Below, one piece after another: positions 1 through 7,760 of a stretch of 64,000 nucleotides of DNA; positions within the stretch are counted from its first letter, which is position 1, and every line of letters begins with the position of its first letter. The stretch is taken from the NCBI RefSeq assembly GCF_000515315.1, contig NZ_KI911562.1, positions 2,316,501-2,380,500 on the forward strand. Reading direction: 5' to 3'. The position numbers were made by a program, and so were the translations under genes. The notes beneath the pieces were generated by a model. It worked only from the letters and a program-made list of their open reading frames with translations, did not search any database and was not told where the DNA came from. Source of the stretch: Asinibacterium sp. OR53. GTDB taxonomy: Bacteria > Bacteroidota > Bacteroidia > Chitinophagales > Chitinophagaceae.

Positions 1-2
1 TT

Positions 3-536
3 TATCCGCATTGGGGACATTCATTCCTGCTGCAATACCGCAACAGTGTAAATGAGTTTACGGCGCACCAGTTCCTGGCGACAGGCTCCCTGTATCTGCC
101 GGGCCTTTTGCGTAATCATAGCCTGGTGGTGAACCTGGCCTATCAGGAAAGGGATACGGCCAGGATGTATTTTTTCAAAAACAATTTTCCTTTTTCCAGG
201 GGCTACCAGGGGATCGATTTTCCCAGGATGTGGAAATTGGGCGTGAATTACCATTTTCCGTTGTTGTATCCCGACTGGGGAGTGGGTCAAGTTGTTTATT
301 TCCTGCGGGTGAGGGCCAATGCCTTTTTCGATTATACGGTAGGCAAGAGCCTGCGTACGGGGCTGGAAAGGCCGTTCCGGACAGCAGGGGGTGAATTGTA
401 TTTCGATACCAAATGGTGGAACCAGGAGCCGGTAACCTTTGGGGTGCGGTACAGCCGTTTACTGGATCGGGAGTTCTACGGGGTTACTAATCAAGGGGTT
501 TGGGAGTTTATTTTACCTGTTAGATTGTTCAAATAA
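3..536 (+). CDS. C-terminal part of an outer-membrane beta-barrel protein (5' end outside window)
   Basis: The reading frame is open from the first bases of the window to the TAA at 534-536, so only the last 177 residues are seen. The first visible residues read YPHWGHSFLLQYRN, followed by alternating aromatic and polar stretches typical of beta strands in an outer-membrane barrel (for example LRNHSLVVNLAYQ, KLGVNYHFPLLYPDWG, WEFILPVRLF), ending in a short strand with a near-terminal Phe. This pattern resembles the barrel-like C-terminal half of the large TolB/WD40-like surface proteins of Bacteroidota; that family assignment is from memory of similar sequences and is only moderately sure. 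The internal TTG at 108 is not needed as a start, because the frame is open upstream. It is separated from infA by about 100 bases containing a promoter. Confidence 0.6.
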   Translation, partial: YPHWGHSFLLQYRNSVNEFTAHQFLATGSLYLPGLLRNHSLVVNLAYQERDTARMYFFKNNFPFSRGYQGIDFPRMWKLGVNYHFPLLYPDWGVGQVVYFLRVRANAFFDYTVGKSLRTGLERPFRTAGGELYFDTKWWNQEPVTFGVRYSRLLDREFYGVTNQGVWEFILPVRLFK

Positions 537-609
537 CTTATTTTTGCCCTGTTTTGCCCCTGGATAAGAAATTTTTACATTAAATTTTCATATTTCGGTT
601 GCTCTTTAG

Positions 610-617
610 TATCTTTG
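610..617 (+). promoter_or_regulatory. Bacteroidota-type -7 box for infA operon
   Basis: TATCTTTG fits the TAnnTTTG consensus exactly and lies 17 bases before the infA ATG. A weak TTTC at about 586-589 could serve as the -33 element. It would drive infA and the ribosomal genes downstream. Confidence 0.6.
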
Positions 618-633
618 CAGCCCCAAAAATTGT

Positions 634-852
634 ATGTCGAAACAACCGTTGATTAAACAAGATGGAGTGATTCTGGAAGCCCTGAGCAATGCTATGTTCC
701 GGGTGAAGTTGGAAAATGGACATGAAATACTGGCCACCATCTCTGGGAAAATGAGAATGCACTATATCAGGATATTACCTGGTGATAAAGTGGGAGTGGA
801 GATGAGTCCGTATGATTTGAGCAGGGGAAGGATCATATTCAGGTACAAATAA
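634..852 (+). CDS. infA: Translation initiation factor IF-1
   Basis: A 72-residue protein, the normal IF-1 length, consisting of a single S1-like OB fold. Recognisable family segments are the N-terminal [22 protein letters not shown], split here as start and first strands, the central [19 protein letters not shown] and the C-terminal [20 protein letters not shown]-1 occupies the ribosomal A site during initiation and helps IF-2 and IF-3 select the start codon in the cytoplasm. It sits directly before rpmJ, as in most Bacteroidota, downstream of a perfect TAnnTTTG box. The ATG at 634 gives the expected N-terminus. Confidence 0.97.
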   Translation: MSKQPLIKQDGVILEALSNAMFRVKLENGHEILATISGKMRMHYIRILPGDKVGVEMSPYDLSRGRIIFRYK

Positions 853-881
853 GGTACTTATAATAGTTTAAAAACACAGCA

Positions 882-998
882 ATGAAAGTCAGAGCTTCAA
901 TCAAAAAACGTAGCGCGGATTGCAAGATCGTGAAGAGAAAGGGGAAGTTATACGTGATCAACAAAAAGAACCCACGTTATAAACAGCGTCAGGGTTAA
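882..998 (+). CDS. rpmJ: 50S ribosomal protein L36
   Basis: A 38-codon gene starting ATG at 882 and ending TAA at 996-998. The product begins [20 protein letters not shown] and ends NPRYKQRQG, which is the L36 signature. Only one cysteine (Cys14) is present instead of the CxxC...C..H zinc ribbon, so this is the zinc-independent C-minus form of L36. It lies 29 bases after infA and 29 bases before rpsM and is clearly part of the same operon. Confidence 0.96.
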   Translation: MKVRASIKKRSADCKIVKRKGKLYVINKKNPRYKQRQG

Positions 999-1027
999 TT
1001 TAATTTTTTTAAAACTAAAATCAAGAT

Positions 1028-1408
1028 ATGGCTCGTATTGCCGGTATTGACTTACCAAAGAATAAAAGAGGCGAAATTGGTCTGACCTATATTTTTGGTA
1101 TTGGTCGCTCAACTGCTCAGTATATTTTAACCAAAGCTGGTATTGACTTTGACAAAAAAGTAAGCCAGTGGAATGATGATGAGCAGGCTGCCATCCGTAA
1201 CATCATCAACAATGAGTTCAAGGTGGAAGGCGCTTTGCGTAGTGAAGTGTCTATGAGCATCAAGCGTTTGTTGGATATCGCCTGCTACCGTGGCCTGCGT
1301 CACCGTAAGGGACTGCCGGTTCGTGGCCAGCGTACCAAAACCAACAGCCGTACCAGGAAAGGTAAGCGTAAGACAGTGGCTGGTAAGAAGAAAGCTGCCA
1401 AGAAATAA
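1028..1408 (+). CDS. rpsM: 30S ribosomal protein S13
   Basis: A 126-residue protein starting [20 protein letters not shown], with the helix-two-turn-helix region (residues about 12-30), the conserved [27 protein letters not shown] block near residues 87-114 (described in pieces: [16 protein letters not shown] then NSRTRKG) and a lysine-rich tail. S13 sits in the head of the small subunit and contacts the P-site tRNA and bridges to L5. Length and start match the family. The 176-base gap to rpsK is unusually long for this operon and carries several hairpins listed separately. Confidence 0.97.
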   Translation: MARIAGIDLPKNKRGEIGLTYIFGIGRSTAQYILTKAGIDFDKKVSQWNDDEQAAIRNIINNEFKVEGALRSEVSMSIKRLLDIACYRGLRHRKGLPVRGQRTKTNSRTRKGKRKTVAGKKKAAKK

Positions 1409-1419
1409 ATAAGGTGAGT

Positions 1420-1445
1420 CGTGAGCAGGGAATACCCTGTTCACG
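1420..1445 (+). promoter_or_regulatory. Stem-loop just after rpsM
   Basis: CGTGAGCAGGG at 1420-1430 pairs with CCCTGTTCACG at 1435-1445 around an AATA loop, giving an 11-bp stem with one G-U pair. There is no T tract after it, so it is more likely an mRNA-processing, stability or protein-binding hairpin than a terminator. Confidence 0.5.
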
Positions 1446-1475
1446 ATTGCTTATATAAAATCCGGTTCAGCTTGG

Positions 1476-1532
1476 ATCTCCCGATGAGTCGGGAAGGAGA
1501 GTGAAACGGTTCCCGAGCAGATCGGGATTTTT
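1476..1532 (+). promoter_or_regulatory. Attenuator-like four-segment structure before rpsK
   Basis: Four complementary segments are present: TCCCGA (1479-1484), TCGGGAA (1489-1495), TTCCCGA (1510-1516) and TCGGGA (1522-1527) followed by T5 (1528-1532). Segments 1-2 and 3-4 form two hairpins, of which the second is terminator-like; segments 2-3 form a 7-bp alternative pairing that would prevent the terminator. This is the classical attenuator layout. It lies inside the S13-S11-S4-rpoA operon, where S4 is a known autoregulator in other bacteria; a link to S4 here is inference. It might instead be a pair of small dispersed palindromes. Confidence 0.45.
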
Positions 1533-1584
1533 CATTGTTAAACGAGTCCTGCTGAAAACGGGATGACTACCTCAAAAAGAGAAC

Positions 1585-1995
1585 ATGGCAAAACCACAAA
1601 AAGCGCAGAACAGTGCAAAAGCTGCTGCCAAGAAAAGGATCGTAAAAGTAGATGCAGCCGGTGAAGTGCGCATTTCCGCTACTTTCAACAACATCATCAT
1701 CAGCTTTACCAACAAAGCCGGACAGGTGATCAGTTGGAGCAGCGCCGGTAAAATGGGCTTCAGGGGTTCTAAAAAGAACACACCTTATGCTGCTCAGATG
1801 GCTGCTGCAGATGCAGCCAAAGTAGCCCTGGAAGCTGGTGTAAAACGCGTAGAAGTATTCGTGAAAGGCCCCGGTGCCGGTCGCGAAGGCGCTATCCGTT
1901 CTATTTCACAATCAGGTGTTGAAGTAATTTCTATCAAAGACGTTACTCCTTTACCGCACAATGGCTGCCGTCCGCCCAAACAACGTAGGGTATAA
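1585..1995 (+). CDS. rpsK: 30S ribosomal protein S11
   Basis: A 136-residue S11. After a basic Ala/Lys-rich N-terminal tail (residues 1-22) come the family segments [46 protein letters not shown] and the C-terminal [20 protein letters not shown]11 lies on the platform of the small subunit near the Shine-Dalgarno duplex and 16S helix 45. In Bacteroidota the S11 binding environment has been linked to weak use of Shine-Dalgarno sequences, which fits the poor ribosome-binding sites seen throughout this window. It is followed by a REP-like palindrome before rpsD. Confidence 0.97.
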   Translation: MAKPQKAQNSAKAAAKKRIVKVDAAGEVRISATFNNIIISFTNKAGQVISWSSAGKMGFRGSKKNTPYAAQMAAADAAKVALEAGVKRVEVFVKGPGAGREGAIRSISQSGVEVISIKDVTPLPHNGCRPPKQRRV

Positions 1996-2002
1996 TAATT
2001 AG

Positions 2003-2092
2003 CCGTCACCCTGAGTGAGCGAAGCGAATCGAAGGGCCTCATGAAGGTTTCAGCAGGTTCCTCGACTCGCTTTACTCGCTCGGAATGACGGT
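2003..2092 (+). repeat. REP-like palindromic intergenic repeat, copy A
   Basis: The left arm (CGTCACCCTGAGTGAGCGAA, then GCGAATCGAAGGG) and the right arm (CCTCGACTCGC, then CTCGCTCGGAATGACGG) are imperfect inverted repeats around a 17-base loop. The same arm sequences recur at 5619-5698, 26567-26600 and 48292-48370. This copy is placed inside the ribosomal operon, between rpsK and rpsD. Confidence 0.8.
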
Positions 2093-2171
2093 TTTAAATA
2101 AAAGGACTTTCTATTGATTTTAGATTTTTACTGATAGGAAGTCGTCATTAAAAAATCACAAAAAAGAACAA

Positions 2172-2777
2172 ATGGCACGTTACACTGGTCCCAAGACCAA
2201 AATTTCAAGAATCTTCGGTGAGCCCATCCTGGGTAATGGCAAATGGCTGGGTAAGAACAGCAACCCTCCCGGTCAGCATGGAGCCGCCCGCAAGCGTAAA
2301 ACTTTAGGCGAATACGCCCTGCAGTTGAGAGAGAAACAAAAAGCCAAGTACACTTATGGTGTACTGGAGCGCCAGTTCCGTAAAACCTTTGAAGAGGCAC
2401 AACGCCTGAAAGGTGTTACCGGTGAGAACCTGATCAAACTGCTGGAAGCGCGTCTCGACAATACCATTTTCCGCATGGGCCTGACTGCCAGCCGCCCCGA
2501 AGCAAGACAACTGGTGAGCCATAAGCACATCACTGTGAATGGCGAAGTAATGAATGTACCTTCTTACCAGTGCCAGCCGGGTGATATCATCGCTTACAAA
2601 CCCAAGAGCGCCGATAATTCAGCTGTTACCAGCAAGAACCGCGGTAAGAACCCTAAGTTCAGCTGGCTGGATTGGAATGAAGCCGAGAAAAAAGGCACTT
2701 TCATTACCTATCCCGAGCGTGAAAGTGTTCCTGAGACCATCAAGGAACAACTGATCGTCGAGTTGTATTCTAAATAA
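2172..2777 (+). CDS. rpsD: 30S ribosomal protein S4
   Basis: A 201-residue S4 starting MARYTGPKTKISRIFGEPIL. The N-terminal domain includes NPPGQHGAARKRKTLGEYALQ and KQKAKYTYGVLERQFRKTF. The S4 RNA-binding domain lies at about residues 92-155 (LEARLDNTIFRMGLTASRPEARQ, in parts LEARLDNTIFRMG and SRPEARQLVSHKHITVNG). There is no zinc-binding cysteine cluster. S4 nucleates 30S assembly and in several bacteria represses its own operon by binding mRNA, which makes the attenuator-like structure upstream of rpsK interesting. Confidence 0.97.
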   Translation: MARYTGPKTKISRIFGEPILGNGKWLGKNSNPPGQHGAARKRKTLGEYALQLREKQKAKYTYGVLERQFRKTFEEAQRLKGVTGENLIKLLEARLDNTIFRMGLTASRPEARQLVSHKHITVNGEVMNVPSYQCQPGDIIAYKPKSADNSAVTSKNRGKNPKFSWLDWNEAEKKGTFITYPERESVPETIKEQLIVELYSK

Positions 2778-2801
2778 TCCGTAAAAAAAACAAGTTTTAA
2801 T

Positions 2802-3803
2802 ATGGCCATATTAAGCTTTCAGAAGCCTGACAAGATCGTTTTACAAAAAGCAACTGATTTTGAAGGACAATTTGAATTCCGCCCCCTGGAGCCAGGCTTC
2901 GGTCTGACCATCGGTAATGCCTTACGCAGGGTATTGCTGAGCTCTCTGGAAGGTTATGCTATCGTAGGTATCAAGATCGAAGGTGTAGACCACGAGTTTG
3001 CTACCGTGAAGGGTATCACAGAAGACGTTACTGAGATCATCCTGAACCTGAAGCAGGTGCGTTTCAAAAAGCATGTAGAGCATGATGTTGCCAACGAAAA
3101 GATCGCCATTTCTATCAAAGGCCGTACAGAATTCACTGCGGGCATGATCGGCGAACTTTCACAGAATTTCCAGGTAATGAATCCCGAGCTGGTGATCTGT
3201 ACCATGGATACTACTTCTAAAATGGACATTGAACTGACCATCGCCAAAGGCCGTGGTTATATTCCTGCCGAAGAAAATAAGATCAAGGAAGCTCCTTTCG
3301 GATACATCGCCATCGATTCTATCCACACACCCATCAAGAATGTGAAATACAGCATTGAGAACTATCGTGTGGAGCAAAGGACCGACTATGAGAAACTGGT
3401 TCTGGACGTAGCTACCGATGGTACCATCCATCCGGAAGAAGCGGTGAAGCAGGCTTCACGCATCCTCATCCAGCACCTGATGATCATCACCGATGAGAAC
3501 ATCACTTTCGATAACAAAGAAGACAAGAAAGAAGATGTGGTGGATGAACATGTACTGCAACTGCGCAAGGTATTGAAGACCCCGCTGGAAGACCTCGATC
3601 TTTCTGTGCGTGCCTTTAACTGCCTGAAAGCTGCCAAGATCAACAGCTTAAGCGAACTGGTACAGTATGAGCAGGAAGACCTGATGAAGTTCAGGAACTT
3701 CGGCCAGAAATCGCTCTCTGAAATCGAGCAGGTGCTGACTGAACGCGGTCTGAGCTTCGGTATGGACCTGAACAAATTAGGATTGGATAATTTAGATAAT
3801 TAA
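2802..3803 (+). CDS. rpoA: DNA-directed RNA polymerase alpha subunit
   Basis: A 333-residue alpha subunit. The N-terminal dimerisation domain (about residues 1-230) has [20 protein letters not shown] and the [15 protein letters not shown] segment. The C-terminal domain (about 250-320) has [20 protein letters not shown] and [21 protein letters not shown], the helices that contact UP elements and activators. Length and order are normal for Bacteroidota. It is 24 bases downstream of rpsD and 52 bases upstream of rplQ. Confidence 0.98.
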   Translation: MAILSFQKPDKIVLQKATDFEGQFEFRPLEPGFGLTIGNALRRVLLSSLEGYAIVGIKIEGVDHEFATVKGITEDVTEIILNLKQVRFKKHVEHDVANEKIAISIKGRTEFTAGMIGELSQNFQVMNPELVICTMDTTSKMDIELTIAKGRGYIPAEENKIKEAPFGYIAIDSIHTPIKNVKYSIENYRVEQRTDYEKLVLDVATDGTIHPEEAVKQASRILIQHLMIITDENITFDNKEDKKEDVVDEHVLQLRKVLKTPLEDLDLSVRAFNCLKAAKINSLSELVQYEQEDLMKFRNFGQKSLSEIEQVLTERGLSFGMDLNKLGLDNLDN

Positions 3804-3855
3804 TTTTTCAACATCTTGTAATTCCTGACACGGTACAAGATCAAAACAACAAGTC

Positions 3856-4383
3856 ATGCGTCACGGAGACAAAATCAACAACCTGGGCCGTAAAAAAGCA
3901 CACAGGGAATCGTTGCTGGCCAACCTGGCCAGCCAGCTGATCACGCACAAGCGTATCGTTACCACCCTTGCTAAAGCCAGGGCTTTGAGAACATACGTAG
4001 AGCCCCTGATCACCAAGACCAAGAAAAGTGAAGATACTGCTACCATCATGCACCAGCACAGGGTAGTGTTCAGCTACCTGCAGGATAAAGCAGCTGTGAA
4101 AGAATTGTTCACAGTGGTAGGTCCCAAAGTAGCCGGCCGTCCCGGTGGTTATACCCGCATCATCAAATTGGGCATTCGCCCGGGCGATAATGCAGAGAAA
4201 GCCATGATCGAACTGGTAGACTTCAACGAGATCTACGGTAAGCATGTTGCGAAAGCAGCAGAGCCTGCCAAGAAAACACGCCGTAGCCGCGCCAAGAAAG
4301 CGGAGACCGCTACTGAAGCAGAAGTGGTTGCCGAAACACCGGCAGCTGAAAATCCTTCAACAGAAGAAAAAACGGCAGAATAG
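3856..4383 (+). CDS. rplQ: 50S ribosomal protein L17
   Basis: A 175-residue L17 starting [20 protein letters not shown], with [22 protein letters not shown] and [32 protein letters not shown] as the family core (given here as landmarks, residues about 20-110). After about residue 125 it has an Ala/Glu/Lys-rich extension, common in Bacteroidota L17 and probably flexible. It is the last gene of the operon and is followed 22 bases later by a strong intrinsic terminator. Confidence 0.97.
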   Translation: MRHGDKINNLGRKKAHRESLLANLASQLITHKRIVTTLAKARALRTYVEPLITKTKKSEDTATIMHQHRVVFSYLQDKAAVKELFTVVGPKVAGRPGGYTRIIKLGIRPGDNAEKAMIELVDFNEIYGKHVAKAAEPAKKTRRSRAKKAETATEAEVVAETPAAENPSTEEKTAE

Positions 4384-4405
4384 TTTGATCCCAATTCATT
4401 CACAT

Positions 4406-4439
4406 AAAGGCAAGACTTTTTATAAGTCTTGCCTTTTTT
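4406..4439 (+). terminator. Intrinsic terminator after rplQ
   Basis: AAAGGCAAGACTT (4406-4418) pairs perfectly with AAGTCTTGCCTTT (4424-4436) around a 5-base loop, followed by a run of T. This closes the infA-rplQ operon. Confidence 0.92.
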
Positions 4440-4499
4440 GCAAACAGGAAAATCATTATTTCGTTTCTTTGCAAAACAAATTATAAACAAAGCAGCAAG

Positions 4500-5594
4500 A
4501 TGCCCCAATCTACCTTACCCGCGATTTTAGTATTAGCAGACGGACTCGTTTTTCATGGACAAGCATTTGGAAAAATTGGTACCACTACCGGGGAAATATG
4601 TTTCAATACCGGCATGACAGGATACCAGGAAGTATTTACTGATCCCAGTTATACCGGACAGGTGCTCATCATGAACAATGTGCACATCGGCAATTATGGG
4701 GTGAAAGATTCGGATGTGGAGAGTGACAGCATTAAGATACGCGGACTGATCGCGCGCAACCTGGAAGAGCAGTTCAGCCGTATGCAGGCCAGTGGAGATG
4801 TGAATGCTTATCTCCAGGCGAATAATATTGTGGCTATCGAGCACATCGATACAAGGGCCCTGGTAGCACATATCCGCACAAAAGGCGCTATGAACTGCAT
4901 CATCTCTTCCGAGATACTGGATGTTGATCAACTGAAAGCTGAATTGGCCAAAGTGCCTGATATGGACGGACTGGAATTGTCCAGCACCATCAGCACTACC
5001 AAAGAATATGAACTGGGCGATACCAACAGCTCCCTGAAAGTGGCTGTGCTCGACCTGGGGGTGAAGAAACACATACTGGATTGCCTCGTACAACGCGGCG
5101 CACACGTGCGTGTGCATCCGGCCAAAACACCGTTGAGCCGGATGAAAGAATTCAACCCGAACGGATACTTTATTTCCAATGGCCCCGGCGATCCTGCTGC
5201 CATGGATTATGCGATCACCACTGTAAAAGATATACTCAACGAAGACATACCTGTGTTCGGTATCTGTCTTGGTCACCAGTTACTGGCGCTGGCCAATGGC
5301 ATTCGCACTTTCAAAATGCACCACGGGCACAGGGGATTGAACCATCCCGTTAAGAATCTCATCACAGGCACCTGTGAGATTACCACACAGAATCACGGCT
5401 TTGGTGTAGACCCCGAAGCGGTGCGCAAACATCCCGATGTGGAAGTAACGCATGTGAACCTCAATGATGAATCGATCGAAGGGATCAGGCTCAAACACAA
5501 ACCGGCGTTCAGCGTGCAATACCATCCGGAAAGTACACCGGGTCCGCACGACAGCCGTTATCTCTTTGATCAGTTTGTAGCAATGATGCGATAA
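4500..5594 (+). CDS. carA: Carbamoyl-phosphate synthase small subunit
   Basis: A 364-residue CarA. The N-terminal CPSase_sm_chain domain (about 7-135) includes LADGLVFHGQAFG and GEICFNTGMTGYQEVFTDPSY. The class I glutamine amidotransferase domain (about 180-360) has the nucleophile motif FGICLGHQLLALA (Cys in GICLG) and the His/Glu pair in QYHPESTPGPHD. The enzyme hydrolyses glutamine to supply ammonia to the large subunit for carbamoyl phosphate, used in pyrimidine and arginine synthesis. carB is not in the window, so the two subunits are not adjacent here. A TTTCTTTG box at 4464-4471 with one mismatch to TAnnTTTG is a possible promoter. Confidence 0.96.
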   Translation: MPQSTLPAILVLADGLVFHGQAFGKIGTTTGEICFNTGMTGYQEVFTDPSYTGQVLIMNNVHIGNYGVKDSDVESDSIKIRGLIARNLEEQFSRMQASGDVNAYLQANNIVAIEHIDTRALVAHIRTKGAMNCIISSEILDVDQLKAELAKVPDMDGLELSSTISTTKEYELGDTNSSLKVAVLDLGVKKHILDCLVQRGAHVRVHPAKTPLSRMKEFNPNGYFISNGPGDPAAMDYAITTVKDILNEDIPVFGICLGHQLLALANGIRTFKMHHGHRGLNHPVKNLITGTCEITTQNHGFGVDPEAVRKHPDVEVTHVNLNDESIEGIRLKHKPAFSVQYHPESTPGPHDSRYLFDQFVAMMR

Positions 5595-5618
5595 TCTTTA
5601 TTCCTTGTTGGTATAGTA

Positions 5619-5698
5619 CGTCATCCCGAGCGTAGCCGAGGGATCTGTCTGAACGATCGGACAGATCCTTCGACTCGCTTCGCTCGCTCAGTATGACG
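5619..5698 (+). repeat. REP-like palindromic intergenic repeat, copy B
   Basis: CGTCATCCCGAGCGTAGCCG and GAGGGATCTGTC pair with GACAGATCCTTCG and the right arm ending CGCTCAGTATGACG, forming a hairpin of about 80 bases. It is closely related in sequence to copies A and D, and it lies between carA and aroQ, 22 bases before the aroQ ATG. Confidence 0.85.
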
Positions 5699-5720
5699 AT
5701 AATTACTGTATTTTCGGCGT

Positions 5721-6155
5721 ATGAAAATCGCCATCATCAACGGACCAAACCTGAATTTGCTCGGCAAACGGGAAAAGGATATATATGGGAACCAGTCCTT
5801 CACCGATTACCTGAAGGAGTTGCAGCATATATTCCCCAATGTTACGTTGCATTATTTTCAAAGCAATATCGAAGGCGAGCTGGTAGATGAGCTGCAAAAG
5901 GCTGGTTATGCCGATTTTGCCGGTATTGTGTTGAACCCCGCGGCGTACACCCATACTTCAGTAGCCATTGGGGACGCCATTGCTGCTATCAACGTGCCGG
6001 TGGTGGAAGTGCATATCAGTAATGTGCATGCAAGGGAAGAGTTCAGAAAGCTATCGCATGTATCGGGCAAATCGGCCGGTAGTATTTTCGGATTGGGACT
6101 GAAAGGGTATGAGTTGGCCATCCATTGGCTCATACAACACGCACAAACAAAGTAA
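5721..6155 (+). CDS. aroQ: Type II 3-dehydroquinate dehydratase
   Basis: A 144-residue protein starting MKIAIINGPNLNLLGKRE, the type II dehydroquinase N-terminus with the NGPNLNLLG loop and a following catalytic tyrosine (DIYG). Further landmarks are YFQSNIEGELVDELQKA, the GIVLNPAAYTHTSVAIGDA segment with its His, and the C-terminal VEVHISNVHAREEFRKLSHVS. It catalyses trans-dehydration of 3-dehydroquinate in the shikimate pathway and normally forms a dodecamer in the cytoplasm. It is followed closely by a membrane glycosyltransferase gene, which is unrelated in function. Confidence 0.96.
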   Translation: MKIAIINGPNLNLLGKREKDIYGNQSFTDYLKELQHIFPNVTLHYFQSNIEGELVDELQKAGYADFAGIVLNPAAYTHTSVAIGDAIAAINVPVVEVHISNVHAREEFRKLSHVSGKSAGSIFGLGLKGYELAIHWLIQHAQTK

Positions 6156-6182
6156 GGTACGGTATTTGCTTTTTGCTGCATC

Positions 6183-7724
6183 ATGCGTCAACAATATGCG
6201 AATAAGGTTTTTTGGCTGATCATCATCAGCATGATCGTGAAACTCGTTGCGGCTTCTTTGCTGGAACTGGGTAATGATGAAGTGTATTACTGGACTTATT
6301 CGTTACAACCCGATTGGAATCATTTCGATCATCCGCCGATGGTGGGTTGGTTGATACGCCTTACTACTTTCAACGAGCTTTGGGTGAATGAGACCACAAT
6401 GCGGCTGGGTGCTATTCTTTGCGCTGCCGTTGCTACCTGGATCATTTTTAAATTAGGTAAACTCCTGTCGAGCGAAAAACTGGGCTGGTATGCTGCGCTG
6501 GTATACACCTGCTCTGTGTACACCGGTTTTATTGCTGGCTTCTTTATCCTGCCCGATTCACCGCAAATGCTATTCTGGACCGGGGCATTGTACGTGATGG
6601 CAGAAATGTTCCTCAAAAACAGTGAGCGAAAACCTGGCAGATGGTTGTTGCTGGGTTTACTGATCGGACTGGCCACATTGTGTAAAGTACATGCTTTGTT
6701 CTTGTGGGTAGGCTTCGGACTGTTCCTTTTGTTCACGAACAGCAAATGGTTGTTCAACTGGCGCTTCTATATGGGGGTATTGGTTACAGCAGTATGTATT
6801 TCGCCCATCGTTTACTGGAACATCAAAAATCATTTCATTACTTATCGTTACCATTCGGAACGTGTTACCCATACCTCTATACAATGGGATATGTTGGGAA
6901 GAGAGATAGGAGGGGAATTTGCGTATCAAAACCCGGTGATCTTTTTGCTGATCCTGGTGTCGGTGATAGCGCTCATCACCCGGAGAATATGGTTCTCTTT
7001 TTCGGGTAACAAGATCCGCACCTGGCTGTTTTGCATGAGCCTGCCCATGCTCCTGTTGTTCTGGGGCATCTCCTTGTTCAATCCTACTTTGCCGCACTGG
7101 GCCGGACCGGCTTATATTCCTCTTTTCCTGGTGGCCGCGCTCTTCCTGGAGAAAAAAGCCAGGCATGTTTATCCGCCTTTTATTACAGTGGCCATGACTT
7201 TGGTGGCGATCGTATTGGTAGCAGGTATTGGATTGATCCGTTATTCACCTGTGAATTTTGGCAGTCATGAAAAGGAGAATTATGGAGAGTACTGTCCAAC
7301 ATTGGATATGTCGGGCTGGCAGCATTTCAGCAATGATTTCAGCCGGTTGGTAGCAGAAGATTCCAGTACCGGCAAAATGAAAGCCCAGGCTCCCATACTG
7401 GTAGATAAGTGGTTCCCCGGTGGACACCTCGAATTTTATACGGCGCGCACTACGGGCATGACGCTATTAGGAGTGGGCAGCCTGCAGGACATCCATAAGT
7501 TCGCCTGGCTCAATAAAGAACGAAGGTGGTTGCAGTTGGGTGATGATGCGTATTGTATTGTTCCCTCCAATCTTCCCATGAATGTTGCCGCGAAATACGG
7601 CCGCTATTTTACTTCGATAGCCCCTCCAACTGTTATTAACCAGGTCCGGGGTGGGAAGATCGTGCGTTATTTTTATGTGTACCGACTGAAATCATGCAAG
7701 CAGGTACCGCCGGTACCGCTCTGA
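6183..7724 (+). CDS. GT39/ArnT-like membrane glycosyltransferase
   Basis: A 513-residue polytopic membrane protein with at least ten hydrophobic segments over the first 350 residues and a soluble C-terminal region. The first periplasmic loop has GNDEVYYWTYS with the Asp-Glu pair typical of GT-C enzymes, followed by HFDHPPMVGWLIR, a hallmark of the Bacteroidota members of glycosyltransferase family 39 (dolichyl-phosphate-mannose mannosyltransferase-like, related to ArnT). Such enzymes transfer a sugar from an undecaprenyl- or polyprenyl-phosphate donor on the outer face of the inner membrane. The acceptor (lipid A, protein or other glycan) cannot be read from the sequence. It starts 27 bases after aroQ and converges with the TamB-like gene. 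Confidence 0.85.
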   Translation: MRQQYANKVFWLIIISMIVKLVAASLLELGNDEVYYWTYSLQPDWNHFDHPPMVGWLIRLTTFNELWVNETTMRLGAILCAAVATWIIFKLGKLLSSEKLGWYAALVYTCSVYTGFIAGFFILPDSPQMLFWTGALYVMAEMFLKNSERKPGRWLLLGLLIGLATLCKVHALFLWVGFGLFLLFTNSKWLFNWRFYMGVLVTAVCISPIVYWNIKNHFITYRYHSERVTHTSIQWDMLGREIGGEFAYQNPVIFLLILVSVIALITRRIWFSFSGNKIRTWLFCMSLPMLLLFWGISLFNPTLPHWAGPAYIPLFLVAALFLEKKARHVYPPFITVAMTLVAIVLVAGIGLIRYSPVNFGSHEKENYGEYCPTLDMSGWQHFSNDFSRLVAEDSSTGKMKAQAPILVDKWFPGGHLEFYTARTTGMTLLGVGSLQDIHKFAWLNKERRWLQLGDDAYCIVPSNLPMNVAAKYGRYFTSIAPPTVINQVRGGKIVRYFYVYRLKSCKQVPPVPL

Positions 7725-7760
7725 ATAAAGGCCACATTAAAGAATAGATGATACAATTTT

